DNA from: Spisula solida | Taxonomy: Eukaryota; Mollusca; Bivalvia; Venerida; Mactridae | NCBI GenBank assembly: GCA_947247005.1 | Contig: OX365944.1 | Span: 4,600,501 to 4,664,500 of the forward strand | Direction of reading: 5' to 3' | DNA length: 64,000 nucleotides | Part shown: positions 34,252-46,295 of the stretch, in pieces | Layout of the letters: each line of letters starts with the position of its first letter | Position numbering within the stretch: position 1 is the first letter of the stretch | The notes under the pieces: generated by a model | The model's database searches: none | Seen by the model: only the letters and a program-made list of their open reading frames with translations | Told to the model about the DNA's origin: nothing | Translations under genes and position numbers: made by a program

Positions 34252-36500
34252 TTGAGAGGTCAGCAAAATATATTTCCGAAGTGTTTTCGAAATTTAACTT
34301 CGGGGAATATACTTCACAGGGACAGTAGTATTACAGTATTGAGATGTGTTCAACTATCCATCATCAACAAATATGAAGACAAAAGACTTTTCAAGCTCAT
34401 TGAATACTAAGGTTTCGTGTTTTGAACTGATGAGCTATATCTTGAAAATAATAAGAGAGACTTTGGCGGACTACATCTTGAAAAGGAGTGATTTTGGAAA
34501 ATGGATTTTACTAATTTAATTGAAAGAAAATCAAAGTCTATTACAACCGTTCAGACTTTCTGCAGTGTGTGGGTGCAGACAAGCTTTTTTTCAATTTCTA
34601 CATTCTCATGACTGGATTTATTCTGACCTCAGCGAAACCAAAGAGTTTCCGTTTACACTATGTAGTGTTTATATTAGGCCGGGCATATAATGTATTGATA
34701 CAGACAATAGGAAATGCAATATGAACGTATGAGTATATGTTCAGTGTGTCCAGTGTGTGAATGTGCATGTTTTATATTATTATAATGTTACCATGGTAAC
34801 ACAGGATTGCCGTATTATTCTGTACTCTGGAACTCTCCACATAGTGATCGTCAACTTGTCTGTTCTCGGGAGTCTGTGCAGTGATTGGCCATTTGTCTGA
34901 AGTCTCCACACGGTGATCAGCCATTTGTCTTTTCTCGGGCCTCTCAGCACAGTGGTTGGCAATTTGTATGTTCTCGGGAGTCTCCCGGAAGTAAAGGGCA
35001 ATCCTGACCTGTAGCCATTGGAACAAAACATTATGAACAAATCTTTTTATACTATTTTATGTACTATTTAAGTTAAATACCAGTTCTTCAGGTTGTTGAC
35101 AATAGTTTGATATTGTATTATTTTTAAAACTGAACTGTTGTTGGTCATAACGGGATTAGTCGAGGCAGGATCATTTCACAATGGTTAGTTCCATCTGTTT
35201 CGATTCCTTATGTATCTTATGCAGGGTATACATTACTTATCACCCATGAGGTTAAAGTCATACAATTCCAATTTTTCAGCACCTTTAAGCTTCACATAAA
35301 TTGTTTATATGACATATTAATTAATTATATTGCTGACTTTTGAATATGACAGATCAGATTAAATAATAAATTATTGACTGAGTGACACATTTATTTCACA
35401 AGATCCCAGAAAATCTTTGTCTTAGTTTCGGTATATATTAATAACAGGTGTCGCATTGTTATGTAGGATATTCCTGAAATATGTGTCTTATTTTGGTGTA
35501 TCCTATATGTATGATAAGACACACATGGCGTCGTTACATAGGATCATACAATCTCCTGCCTTGATATCTAACATAGTGCTATGGTTGTGACCGGTAACCC
35601 TGTACAAAGTTTTTCATGCATGCTGTTTTAAGTTGTTTATACAAAACTTGACTTAGTCAACATACAGTTACTACATGATCTATCAGCATTTACAATTTTA
35701 ATCTTTAACTAGTCTGTATATTTCATCATAGAAAATTGTTCATGAAAATTCAAATTTCATAATAGTAAATTGTTCATGAAATTCAAATTTTTTCATTGCA
35801 AATTGTTCATGAAAACTCTTAATTTCATTGTAGAAAATGTTTTATACATGGTCATTCCTGATAGCAGTGTTTTACTGTTGAGTTTGAGTAAAGTGTTTCA
35901 TTTCGTTTCCTATCCAGGCTGCATTATCAGAGAGAATTATTGAAAACTACCCGACAGTTTCTCATTGTTAATTTATTTTAATGCTGCGTTAAATATGATA
36001 CACATCAGTGTTTTAAATCATTGATCCATACAACGGCTATTGTGTTATAAGAGAATGTTTACTGCTTCTGAAAACTGATGAAATCCGTTTTATGGTCGAC
36101 CGTTATTTATGAAAATTACGTATTCCTTTAATGTGGTTTCATCAATATTAAATCAACTGTTTCAAAAGTGTTTATTGAATTTAACAATGTTGATGGTTTT
36201 AATCGAATATTCAAAGTTATCAGTAATGTTGGTTTTAGATTTCAAGTGTATGATCGTGTCCGACTCTAAAATAGGAATTTTTTATTTCAATCGGCAATAA
36301 TTTGCTTTGTATTTGGTATTTTAAAGTGTGGTCTAAATTGTTTGAATTTATCTGATAGTTGAGAATAAGTTAAAGTTTGCTTTTAACATCTATAGAAAGT
36401 GACACATAATGGCAATAATTTATAATCAGTACTATAAAATGAATGGCTAATCATGCTCATTATTACAATTACCATATATACCCGTCTTCAAGACAACCTG
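34252..36500 (+). other. Axin 3' UTR, end not defined
   Basis: This is AT-rich sequence without ORFs. Candidate poly(A) signals include AATAAA at 35365-35370 and, much farther on, at 37135-37140; I cannot choose between them. A degenerate ~45-bp repeat (TCTCGGGAGTCT... words) lies at 34850-34990. Confidence 0.4.
34850..34990. repeat. Degenerate tandem repeat, about 45 bp x 3
   Basis: Repeated words GGTGATCAGCCATTTGTCT and TTCTCGGGAGTCT alternate three times. It lies within 740 bp of the axin stop, so probably in the 3' UTR. Confidence 0.6.
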
Positions 36501-36514
36501 CACAGAGTATAAGA

Positions 36515-36662
36515 CCTCCCTCGATGTCGGAGCTCATTGACCGATGTCTGAACTCATTGACCGATGTCTGAGGTCATTGGCCAATGTCGGAGGTCATTTG
36601 CCGATGTCGGAGCTCATTGGCCGATGTCGGAGCTCATTGGCCGATGTCGGAGCTCATTGGCC
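36515..36662. repeat. 20-bp minisatellite, 7 copies, inside a SINE remnant
   Basis: Unit CCGATGTCGGAGCTCATTGG. The flank GGCCGATCATGCAGGGAAAA and then TGTCCGTGCACTAACGAC resembles the tail of the SINE at 38466-38800 (GTCGGAGGTCATTGGCC, ATGCCAGGGAA, ACTGTCTCAG), so the array grew from an internal SINE segment. Confidence 0.75.
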
Positions 36663-37439
36663 GATCATGCAGGGAAAAAACAATTGTCCGTGCACTAACG
36701 ACAATGGACCAGCAATTTGGGGATTTTCACTATTTTTTGCTTTAATAGACCTTATAAGCCAGGTTGCTTTTCAGTGGGTACATAGGGTAATTAAAGTCAT
36801 AGTACAATTAATCAATCATGCACCAAATCAGTCACTCGTCTTCATTTTATGTTTCGTTCTTTGCTATAAAATGATGTACATGTATCATTGACAATGTGTG
36901 AACATTTATTGAAACTATCCTTTACCCTGATACCATCATGTTTTCTCCCCGTCATTAAGTATGTTAACAATCTCAGGAAATAGTATAGTCACAGTGTAAC
37001 ACACGAGAACTGTAAACAAATCTAAAAACATTTTTTCATCATTTTTATAATATTATAAAATAATAATTACTCTCTTTTTCAGAGACTGCCAGTTTAATGG
37101 TGGTCATCTGATTATAATTGTAATTACAATTAGGAATAAACTTGATACACTTTGTATGGTTACTACAAAATTATGAAATGTGCTGTTTTATATAATAGCA
37201 TTAATGTGCAATGGTTATATATATGTTATACTTTCCCAACACAATATTGCAACTTTGTTTTACTTTTCACCAAAGATTTTCAAATTTGAAGGATTGCATT
37301 TTGATAAATTTACTGCAAGAAAATGATGAAACAATAGTTCAAGATGGTATTTTAGTTATTAGTTTGTAACATGTGTTACGTGTTGATTAAGAAAACACCA
37401 TCGTCTTCAATTGCTACTACTGTTTCTGTTAAATATTAA

Positions 37440-37810
37440 CTTTCAGTAAATCCTAAATACTCTTAATATTGTCAAAATCAAGTTGCTACAATATTGTCCA
37501 AATTTTCTGCTACAATATATGTCTTAGCAAATAAGTTAACATCTACAATATAATGTGTAACCGAATATTGTTAAAGTTAACTGCTACAATATACGTGTTA
37601 CCGAATATTGTTAAAGTAAACCGCTACAATATATGTGTTACCGAATATTGTTAAAGTTAACTGCTACAATATACGTGTTACCGAATATTGTTAAAGTTAA
37701 CACATATATTGTTAAAGTTAACTGCTACAATATACGTGTTACCGAATATTGTTAAAGTTAACACATATATTGTTAAAGTAAACCGCTACAATATACGTGT
37801 TACAGAATAT
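37440..37810. repeat. Minisatellite, 37-bp unit with a 58-bp higher-order form
   Basis: Units of TACAATATACGTGTTACCGA plus ATATTGTTAAAGTTAAC. Some units carry an extra 21-bp ACACATATATTGTTAAAGT insertion. It is AT-rich and decays at the left. Confidence 0.85.
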
Positions 37811-38277
37811 TTACAGAAATTATCTTCTACAAGGTGTGTTTTATCGAAAATAATCTCCTACTAAATCTGCTACAAAATATGTGTTAGCTAACTGAGGGAA
37901 AGTATGTATGTGTATATTATAACCAGTGCATAATGATTGTTTGCCAACGTTCAGTATTCAGTTATAGAAGTTCAATTTAGTGAGAAAAATTATATGTTCA
38001 TTTATTTAAATAGAATGAAATGTATATCAGCAAATAAGACTACAACTCGAAATTAAATGTTACATCAGTAACTTTACAACTCAAATTTTAATGGTATTTT
38101 AGTAATTTTGAAACTATTGGGTGTTTATATGTGTGGTAAAAAAGATGATCATATAAGTAAATAATTTCTTAATCAAATTAATTACATGTCTAATGTTCTT
38201 GTGGTTATTTCAGTTTTAAATATAATACTACAATGTCAAGGGTTTTATTTGCTGTTAAACTTTTCTTAATGTATGTC

Positions 38278-38358
38278 ATATCAGGCCCCTGATTATGTGG
38301 GGCCCGATCTGCCGGGTCATATCAGGCCCCTGATTATGTGGGGCCCGATCTGCCGGTA
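38278..38358. repeat. Direct repeat, 42 bp x 2
   Basis: ATATCAGGCCCCTGATTATG followed by TGGGGCCCGATCTGCCGG occurs twice in perfect tandem. It contains the palindrome CAGGCCCCTG. Confidence 0.85.
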
Positions 38359-38465
38359 TGGGCAGTATGTCTGTGATGATAGTAGATTTTATTGTCAGGT
38401 ATTTGTAAACTATGACAAAATAAAAATGTGTCAATCTTATATGTTCTTGTTGAGATTTTATTCCA

Positions 38466-38800
38466 TCTTTTATCTGTGGTTGAGTGGATAACTACTGATT
38501 GAGAGGTTCCTGGTTCGATTCCCAACCCAGGTACTTGGGTCATTTCTTAAACGCTTTTCAGTGTTTCCCACCCATGTAGAGATGAATGGTTGGTAACTCA
38601 GAGGTAGTCTCGCATGTGTCTATGCTGTATATAAGACACATTAAAAGAACTAAGGAGTATATTCAGAAAGAGTTAGGGTACTGCACCTGGATTCATCAAG
38701 TCACACAGCTGTCCTGGAAGTCGGAGGTCATTGGCCAATATGCCAGGGAACAAACCACACAACCACATACTTTCCACTGTCTCAGTCCATTGCAAGCAAA
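38466..38800 (+). mobile_element. tRNA-derived SINE, + orientation
   Basis: An internal pol III promoter is visible: box A-like TGGTTGAGTGG (about 38477) and perfect box B GGTTCGATTCC (38512-38522). The body contains CGCTTTTCAGTGTTTCCCACCC, shared in inverse form with SINEs at 45640, 49960 and 56180, and a tail ending in CACTGTCTCAGTCC. The cloverleaf is not intact, so this is a SINE and not a tRNA gene. Confidence 0.8.
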
Positions 38801-39263
38801 CAAACAATCCTGTAACTAAGTGGGTAATAGTCGTATCATTCAACATTGTTGTAGTTACAAAACTGAATGTGATAAACAAGGAAGTACTGGTACCAAAGGA
38901 GACAAACATCTTCATCATGTCTCAGCAGTAATAAACTTGTACTTATTAATCTAAGCTTATTGTTACTTTCACCTAAGAGTGTTCCAGTGCTTTGCATATT
39001 AATATAATAACCCTGATAACACAACAGGCAAGCACAGAGTTCCAGATTTAAAATACCGATGTCGTAAGTGCAATAAGTTTCTTGAGTTTCCGTTTAATTT
39101 CATAGATTGTTTTGCATTGACATATGAGCATCAGCAGTATCAACATCATTTAAACAGAATCTTGTTTACAAATTGATGACAAAGACTGAATACAAAAAGT
39201 CAGATCTAAAATCTGCTAGACAAAGATAATATCATGACATGTTGGAAATAAATAGACAATATT

Positions 39264-39400
39264 CAGGGGTGTCAATATTCCTGATTTATCCAGAATTCCG
39301 GATTTATCAAGCTGAAAGAACTATGACTTCTGCTACTTGATGAAATTATCACATTCAATGGCAATGTTATGGTCAATCTGCTTTGAAGGGTTTTCTTCGA
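39264..39400. mobile_element. hAT-like MITE, family D, left part only
   Basis: CAGGGGTGTCAATATTCCTG is identical to the left end at 18172, and the following GATTTATC...AAGCTGAAAGA sequence is homologous. The right end is missing; the 35-bp array begins where it should continue. Confidence 0.65.
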
Positions 39401-39404
39401 AACA

Positions 39405-39855
39405 TTGCTGACAGGAGTTTGCTTGCCACATTGGTCAGATTGCTGTCTGGGTTTTACCAGACACATTGCTGACAGGATTTTCCAGACATATTGGTCAGAT
39501 TGCTGTCAGGCCTTTACCTGACACATTGCTGTCAGGAGTTTGCCAGCAACATTGGTCACATTGCTGTCAGGATTTTCCAGACATATTGGTCAGATTGCTG
39601 TCAGGACTTTACCTGACACATTGCTGTCAGGATTTTGCCAGCAACATTGGTCAGATTGCTGTCAGGATTTTCCAGACATATTGGTCAGATTGCTGACAGG
39701 ATTTTACCAGACACATTGGTCAGATTGCTGACAGGATTTAACCAGACACATTGGTCAGATTGCTGACAGGACTTTACCAGACACATTGGTCAGATTACTG
39801 ACAGGATTTTACCAGACACATTGGTCAGATTACTGACAGGATTTTGCCAGACATA
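39405..39855. repeat. Minisatellite, about 35-bp unit, about 13 copies
   Basis: Unit GCTGACAGGATTTTACCAGA followed by CACATTGGTCAGATT, with alternating variants (TTTGCCAGCAACATTGG). The array is fused to the truncated family D MITE. Confidence 0.9.
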
Positions 39856-40170
39856 TCCATTGGATTGCATCAGATTTTCTACATTAAGAAAGGGTATGTA
39901 CAAGTGGTAAAATTTAAAGAACAGTAAAACTCTTAACTGGTGGCTATGCTTTCAATTTGGGAAATGATGTATTATAGTGCAATCTATGTGACAATGTTGT
40001 GGGTTGCTTTTTCTAGTACAGAAAATCGACAGTTAAGGTCATAAATGAACACAAACTCTTTACTAGGCAGATGCGTTCTCTGTAAGAGTTTGATGTCTGA
40101 AGATTTATATTGTGTAAGGATACTTCTAGTGCTATTTCATTATATCCATGACAAGGAATGTGTTACTAGT

Positions 40171-40441
40171 ATACAGGGGTCATACAATTCCGGAATAGTC
40201 CGAAAATCCAGAGTTGCTGCACTAAGAAAAATGAACTTTTCTTCAGAAAATAAAAGTAAGTAGATGAAAAAATTCATAGTATTAACAAAGTTATGGTCAT
40301 TCGACGTTTTTAAAGCTGAATTTAACAATAGAACAATGTTTGAAACAGTGTTTGGTGTAGTGATGTGTGCTAATTGCACTCGAAACAGACTGGCGTCTAA
40401 TAATTTTCAGGATTGGGTATTATGCCTCAGAATGACCCATG
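40171..40441. mobile_element. hAT-like MITE, family C, copy 2, with 8-bp target duplication
   Basis: The element starts ATACAGGGGTCATACAATTC and ends GCCTCAGAATGACCCATG. It is flanked by TTACTAGT at 40163-40170 and again at 40442-40449. An 8-bp duplication plus a CAGGGG-type end is the signature of hAT insertion. Confidence 0.8.
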
Positions 40442-40654
40442 TTACTAGTACTGGGCATATGTGCAAGTACTAAGGTTGTCGAGAAGGCATACTGCAGTAT
40501 GTGTTAACTCTGACAGAATTCATTTTTTGGTCAGAACCATGTGAATTTAGTTAAAACTCGCATAATTGGTAGCTTCACAGCCAGAGGATGACTTAAGTCA
40601 TAATTGAGTTGTGTACCTTTAAGGTCCAACATCCTGGAGCTTGTTGCCTAACTA

Positions 40655-40920
40655 AAGCAATACCGATCACTCGATAGCGCTATGCTGGGAAAGGGCTTGC
40701 TTAAAAAACTGGTAATTATATGCTACTGGCTAGCACTTGCGGATAGCAGACCATTGCTCAGCAAAGGGCTAGCGAGTGCTACCTAGCGGTCTTTTGAGTA
40801 AGAAGCGCTTGCTGTCAGCGAGCACTGCCTGCTGGTAGCGTGTCATTACACAGACATAGTAAAGCACTACCAAAAAAGCGCTTGGTAGTGCCTTGGTTAG
40901 GCAACGGGCTCCAGTATTTT
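40655..40920. repeat. Irregular CTAGCG/AGCGCT-rich segment
   Basis: Many short overlapping words such as GGGCTAGCGAGTGCTACC and AAGCGCTTGGTAGTGCC, in both orientations. Higher GC than the flanks. Possibly a folded remnant of a palindromic element; not assigned. Confidence 0.35.
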
Positions 40921-41378
40921 GAAAGGCCCATTCGTGCAATGTTGCAATGCATCATATTGATAGAGCTGGGCAGAAAATTACACATCATGCTTCAGATACA
41001 AAAGCACTTTAAAATAATGTAGCTGGCTTGAACAGATATTCGCAAGAGACAAATAAAATATATAAAATGTTCATACTGATAATTGAAATCAATATTATCT
41101 TGTATTTATTATTCACTGGGCATGATTGACCATTATTTTATATCCCCGATCTGTGTAGATTAAGTAATGGATAGCAAATACTGGACATTATTAAATCTTG
41201 ATTGTCTGACCGTATACAGACAATACAGACCGTACAGACGATACAGACCATACAGTATGAAGTACACATATATATCTATATAGTAAAACCCTGAATAAAC
41301 ACACAAGCATTTCTGTTGGGACTACCAAACTATCTAGTTGAAGGCTTCAGAAAGTGTATCCAGTTGTTTTAAAGTAGA

Positions 41379-41613
41379 CAGGGGTTCCACTGAGGCATAA
41401 TGCCCAATCCTGAAAACCAGTCACAAGTCATTAGCACACACACCCCTACACCACCTTATTTCTTTGTTAAAACTCAGCTGATGAACTTTTAAATGACCAT
41501 AACTTAGTCAATTCTTTGAATTTGTTCACCAAATGAATTTCATTTTCTGCATAAAAGTTCATTCTTTCTACTGCAGCGGATTTCTTGATTATTCAGGAAT
41601 TGTAGGACCCCTG
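41379..41613. mobile_element. hAT-like MITE, family C, copy 3 (inverted)
   Basis: Starts CAGGGGTTCCACTGAGGCAT and ends GAATTGTAGGACCCCTG. Internal AATGACCATAACTTAGTC is the inverse of the copy at 40171. AGTAGA occurs on both sides, compatible with an imperfect target duplication. Confidence 0.75.
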
Positions 41614-41644
41614 AGTAGAAAGTTGCATCAGTCAGTAACTACCA

Positions 41645-42596
41645 GTCATATCCTTATTAGTCTTCATTCAGAAACATTCAGGGCTTTAAAGCACCAAGAA
41701 ACCACTAATACCTTATTAGTCTTGATGAGGAAACATTCAGTACTTTAAAGCACCAAGAAGCAACTAATACCTTATTAGTCTTCATTCAGAAACATTGAGT
41801 ACATTAAAGCACCAAGAAACAACTAATACCTTATTAGTCTTCATTCAGAAACATTCAGTACTTTAAAGCACCAAGAAGCAACTAATACCTTATTAGTCTT
41901 CATTCAGAAACATTGAGTACATTAAAGCACCAAGAAACAACTAATACCTTATTAGTCTTCATTCAAAAACATTCAGTACTTTAAAGCACCAAGAAACCAC
42001 TAATACCTTATTAGTAATGATGAGGAAACATTCAGTACTTTAAAGCACCAAGAAGCAACGAATACCTTATTAGTCTTCATTCAGAAACATTGAGTACATT
42101 AAAGCACCAAGAAACAACTAATACCTTATTAGTCTTCATTCAAAAACATTCAGTACTTTAAAGCACCAAGAAACAACTAATACCTTATTAGTCTTGATTC
42201 GGAAACATTCAGTACATTAAAGCACCACGAAACAACTAATACCGTATTAGTCTTCATTCAGAAACATTCAGTACTTTAAAGCACCACGAAACAACTAATA
42301 CCTTATTAGTCTTCATTCAAAAACATTCAGTACTTTAAAGCACCAAGAAACAACTAATACCTTATTAGTCTTCATTCAAAAACATTCAGTACTTTAAAGC
42401 ACCAAGAAACAACTAATACCTTATTAGTCTTCATTCAAAAACATTTTGTACATTAAAGCTCCAAGAAGCAACTAATACCTTATTAGTCTTGATGAGGAAA
42501 CATTCAGTACATTAAAGCACCAAGAAACAACTAATACCTTATTAGTCTTGATGAGGAAACATTCAGTACATTAAAGCACCTATAAACAATTAATAC
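41645..42596. repeat. Minisatellite, 59-bp unit, about 16 copies
   Basis: The unit reads TACCTTATTAGTCTTCATTC then AGAAACATTCAGTACTTTAA then AGCACCAAGAAACAACTAA. Variants (GATGAGGAAAC; GAGTACATT) recur in an ordered way, suggesting block duplications. It starts about 30 bp after the family C MITE at 41379-41613. Confidence 0.93.
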
Positions 42597-43910
42597 CATC
42601 TCAGAGGTGGCACATTACCTTTTTTTGGCTATGTCCAAAAGGCCATTTATTGTTCCCGTCATAGGTGGTCAGGTAACCATCCCTTGTCCCATCTTACAAT
42701 TCATCGCCTCAATTACAGAATGTTCTAACTCATTTTTTGAAAAAAAAAGAGTTGTTGGTGTTGTTGGAAAGCGCTTTTCAAGATCTATGTATAGAAAAGA
42801 CTTAGAACATTGTGACATTAAAGATAAACAATAAATTACTCTGCAATTTTGTTCTATCTCTAGTTACGGAGTTCGAGAGGACACAATCTTTAGTCGATTT
42901 TCTCAAAATGAGCTTTTGCAGACTTAGAACATTCTGGAATTAAGGTGACGAATTATGCATGAATGTAACAAATTTCATATTTAGTAATTGGATACAGTAT
43001 TTACAGAATTTATAGTTGTCGGAAAAAATTATGCTTGTCGGAAAGACAGATCAAATCAATAATAAGAAGACGATCAGATGTGGACTCAGGTGGTATCATT
43101 GTACCGTCTGCAAATATTCCAGAAACCAATTAAAATAACAACCATTAAGAGTTTTACCATTTATTAACAAGAAGTAACAATAGTAACCCAATACCACTTT
43201 AACAAACACAGACACAGTCATAATCCTCGCTGGTGGTATTGGTAATAATTTTTGATATAGTACGGAGAATTTGACATGATCCTCAACCTTCTATTGGCAT
43301 AATTCAACAACTGATATATTGTCTATATTTATAATCCTGGCTGCATCTTTTCATAAGCAAGAAGTATCACAAAGACGCTCAAAGTGTAATACAAAGTAAC
43401 AAACAAATCTAAATGACTGACATGGCGGAAATTTATACCCAAGAACCTTGTAATATATTCTGTAATTCATGCATAAAAGTCAGGATCAGGTCAAATTGTC
43501 TGTGCTACATTATAATCACAATGTTTTATATATAATAAGGCCATGACAAAGTAATCGTAAGATCAGCATCCATGGTTTTGGTGGCAAGGGAAAGGGCGAC
43601 GATGTTTATATCTCAATTTTCCAGATAATAGATTAGAATGTCTCCCAGGCTGTGCTTGTGACCTGGGCTTGAAACCACAAAGCATCTTTGTAGAAAACTT
43701 AAATTTTCTTAAAATCACAAAATTGGATTATTCTTCAGTTTACTCGAAATATGAACTGCACAAATTTTTCATTTGAAATATGGCTGTTTTTAAAGGACAA
43801 GGTTCACAAATGGCTTATTTTGGCCCTGTGATTCAAAGTGGTCAGGGAGTCAAAGTGTCAATTAAAGGTTTAAATGAAAGCCCTGATTTTTAGGATATAA
43901 CAAGAGATGT
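42597..43910. other. Intergenic sequence, nothing recognised
   Basis: A short open frame at 42607-42834 has no ATG start and no recognisable motif. The rest is AT-rich without inverted-repeat ends that I can pair. Confidence 0.5.
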
Positions 43911-43911
43911 T

Positions 43912-44313
43912 TGTAAAACAGGTATGCACCCAATGGCAGCCCAATAGTCAGAAATGGTAAAGGTCACATTGAACTCGACCTTTGACCTAATGACATAAAA
44001 ACCAAGGGGCCATCTACTGTTAATGACCAACCTCAATGTATATTTAGAAGATCCAAGGGCAAAGGGTTCATGAGTTATTAAACGGAAACCATTTGAATAG
44101 TCAGAAATGGTAAAGGTAACAGTGACCTTGACCTACTGACATCAAAATCAATAGGGGTCATCTACTGTTGATGACCGACCTCCATGTATAGTTTGAAGAT
44201 CCTAGGACAAAGCGTTCTTGAGTTATTGAACGGAAACCATTTAGTCTACCGACAAGACAGACCGACAGACATGTGCAAAGCAACATACCTCTCATCAAAG
44301 ATGGGGGGCATAA
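43912..44313. mobile_element. Bivalve-type interspersed repeat (TGACCTTGACC family)
   Basis: Begins ATAACAAGAGATGTTTGTAA and ends GGGGGGCATAA. It contains two copies of a ~150-bp block with GTGACCTTGACCTACTGAC, GGGGTCATCTACTGTTGATG and TTGAACGGAAACCATTT, then GACAGACCGACAGACATG. From memory, repeats with this wording are abundant in bivalve genomes; the assignment to that group rests on recall. Confidence 0.65.
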
Positions 44314-44679
44314 AAATAACAAGAGTTTGCCAACATGGGCAGTAACCCAAGTAATTACATTGTCATGGCCTGATATTATAAAAAAAATGTTACTGTGATT
44401 AAAGATCTAAGGAGCATCTGTTACCAATACTTCAAAGGTTAGGTTTTCAATATCAAATTCACCTTTCACTAATTGGTCCTCAACTGTATGAGTCACCCAA
44501 TCCTACTTAATTGCACATCATTAAACAACATTGATGAATATTACGGAATGCTAGAATACTTCTTATATACTAGTATTGACAAACACAATTTGAATGCTGC
44601 ACATTAATCGTGGACATCATGTGCGCATGTTTTTGTTAGTGTACCATAAGTATGTTGATCATGCTAAAATAGCAAACTT

Positions 44680-44934
44680 GGCCCCGATCTCACCAAGCAT
44701 CTCAAGTAGAAATCTCAACTCAAATTGAAATTTTGCTCAAATCGTAGTCTGCATTTGAGATCAATCTGAAGTTCAAGCTCTTGATATTTTACTGTGACAA
44801 GCCCAGAATAATGTTTTTTCTGTTATGTGATGCCAATTTCAAGTCCAGCCTCCCATGGAAATTAAGTCAAAGACACATGACAATATTTGAAATGAGATTT
44901 AGCTCAGATTAAGATGCTTCGGGAGATCGGGGCC
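44680..44934. mobile_element. TIR element, 255 bp, GGCCCCGATCTC ends
   Basis: The left end GGCCCCGATCTCACCAAGCA and the inverse of the right end GGCCCCGATCTCCCGAAGCA differ at two positions. Direct TCTCAA/TTGAGA words inside form further inverted pairs. No ORF; target duplication unclear. Confidence 0.75.
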
Positions 44935-45069
44935 TGGTGGTTGGACAGACAAGCATTGACTTTATTTACAGTGTGCCAACTTAATTGTTTTGTCAACAAT
45001 AAAAATGCAGATAAATTTAAATAACTACCCATTTATTGTTCAGTGACCCATTATAATATAATACTTACA

Positions 45070-45320
45070 TATGTACAGTAAATCATAAATATTAAGACCA
45101 CTTTTGAACTCTGGTATCATTATTGAGTTGCAGAGTCTTAATATTGAGATTAAAGAAGAGAAATGCAGTGAAATGGACCTGAAATTGAGGTCTTAATTTG
45201 AAACGGTCTTATAATTGAGGTGGTCTTAATATTAAGGTATATAAAAATTGGACCTGAAATTTGGGTCTTAATTTGAGATGGCCTGATTATTTAGGTGGTT
45301 TAGAAGTACACGTTGACTGC
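45070..45320. mobile_element. Probable TIR element with TACAGTA end
   Basis: TACAGTAAATCATAAATATT followed by repeated TCTTAATATTGAG and AGGTCTTAATTTGA words in alternating orientation. The right end is not clear. Non-coding. Confidence 0.45.
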
Positions 45321-45639
45321 ATTGCTTAAACAAAAATAATAAATTTGTAAAATCATTAATATTCATGAGTAGATTACTTTTCTTCGATTTTATGAATGAC
45401 CATGTCCACAAAAGCATAGACTGGTACCGCAGTCCCATTTTGACATCACAAATTTTTTTTTTGAAAAGGGTACCAGTATAACAAAATCAAGTCACTATGA
45501 TGGACTTATCTTTTCTCAGAAGAACACGACAATGCATAATCCTCTTCATGTATTTCATTCCACAAATAAACAAATCCTAGGTTTTCTGAGCTTGATGGAT
45601 TTCAAACTGCTTTTCACAAATTTTGGAGATCCATGAATC

Positions 45640-45996
45640 ATGGGGATTGGTTTTTTTTGTGTTCAACTGAGACAGTCAAAGTGCAAGGGTCATTAATTTT
45701 GTGCTTTTTTCCTGTCAGATTGGCCAATGACCTATGACTTAGAGGGAAGTGACAGTTGTGTGATACAAGGGCACCGGGTGTGATACTCTAGCTCTGTCCA
45801 AATACTCAATTGGATTTTTAACATGCCACCGAAACACATGAGGCTAACTTTGTGTTAACATCAGTTCATCTTTCATTGGGTTGGAAACACTGAAACGTTT
45901 TACAAATGAATAAGTGCCTCGGCCGAGATTCGAACCAGGGACCTCTCAATCTGAAGTGAAGAGTGTAACCCACACAACCACCATGCCATCCTGGGT
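45640..45996 (-). mobile_element. tRNA-derived SINE, - orientation
   Basis: GAGATTCGAACCAGGGACC (45925 on) is the inverse of a pol III box B with its T-stem. The body shares GTTGGAAACACTGAAACG and the tail CAACTGAGACAGTCAAAGTG with the copies at 49960, 56180 and 59100. Confidence 0.8.
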
Positions 45997-46009
45997 GATC
46001 TATTAATCA

Positions 46010-46295
46010 CAGTGATTTAATCTTGTGGTCAACTTCCACCGTGAAATCAACAAAAAGTAATCACCAACAAACACTGCAAAATCATTATTTTTTAGGGAGT
46101 TGAATTTTTTGTTGATTTTGTTGTTAAATTCGACCACGAAATCTAATCTCCATGATTTATCGAACTCACAAATACATAACATGGTTTTACCCTTCTATGT
46201 TTTCTAATCCACAAATCTATGGCCCACGAAAAAAGATTTTTATAAAAATCTACGAAATTTAATATCCACAAAAATATGTGATTGTTCAGTATTAA
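46010..46295. mobile_element. Decayed TIR element with TTCAGTA end
   Basis: Repeated CACGAAATCTAATCTCCA and CTACGAAATTTAATATCCAC words, ending ATATGTGATTGTTCAGTA. This is the inverse of TACTGTAAAATCACATA at 55029, so the two are relatives. No intact pair of ends. Confidence 0.45.

Noticed and set aside
38470..38540. Possible tRNA gene
   Set aside because: Boxes A and B are present but the acceptor and anticodon stems do not pair, and the same sequence continues into a body shared with other SINE copies.
36515..42596. CRISPR-like regularly spaced repeats
   Set aside because: All arrays are head-to-tail units without unique spacers, in a eukaryotic genome; they are minisatellites.
42607..42834. 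75-codon ORF downstream of the 59-bp array
   Set aside because: No ATG start, no motif and low-complexity Lys run; not better than chance in AT-rich DNA.
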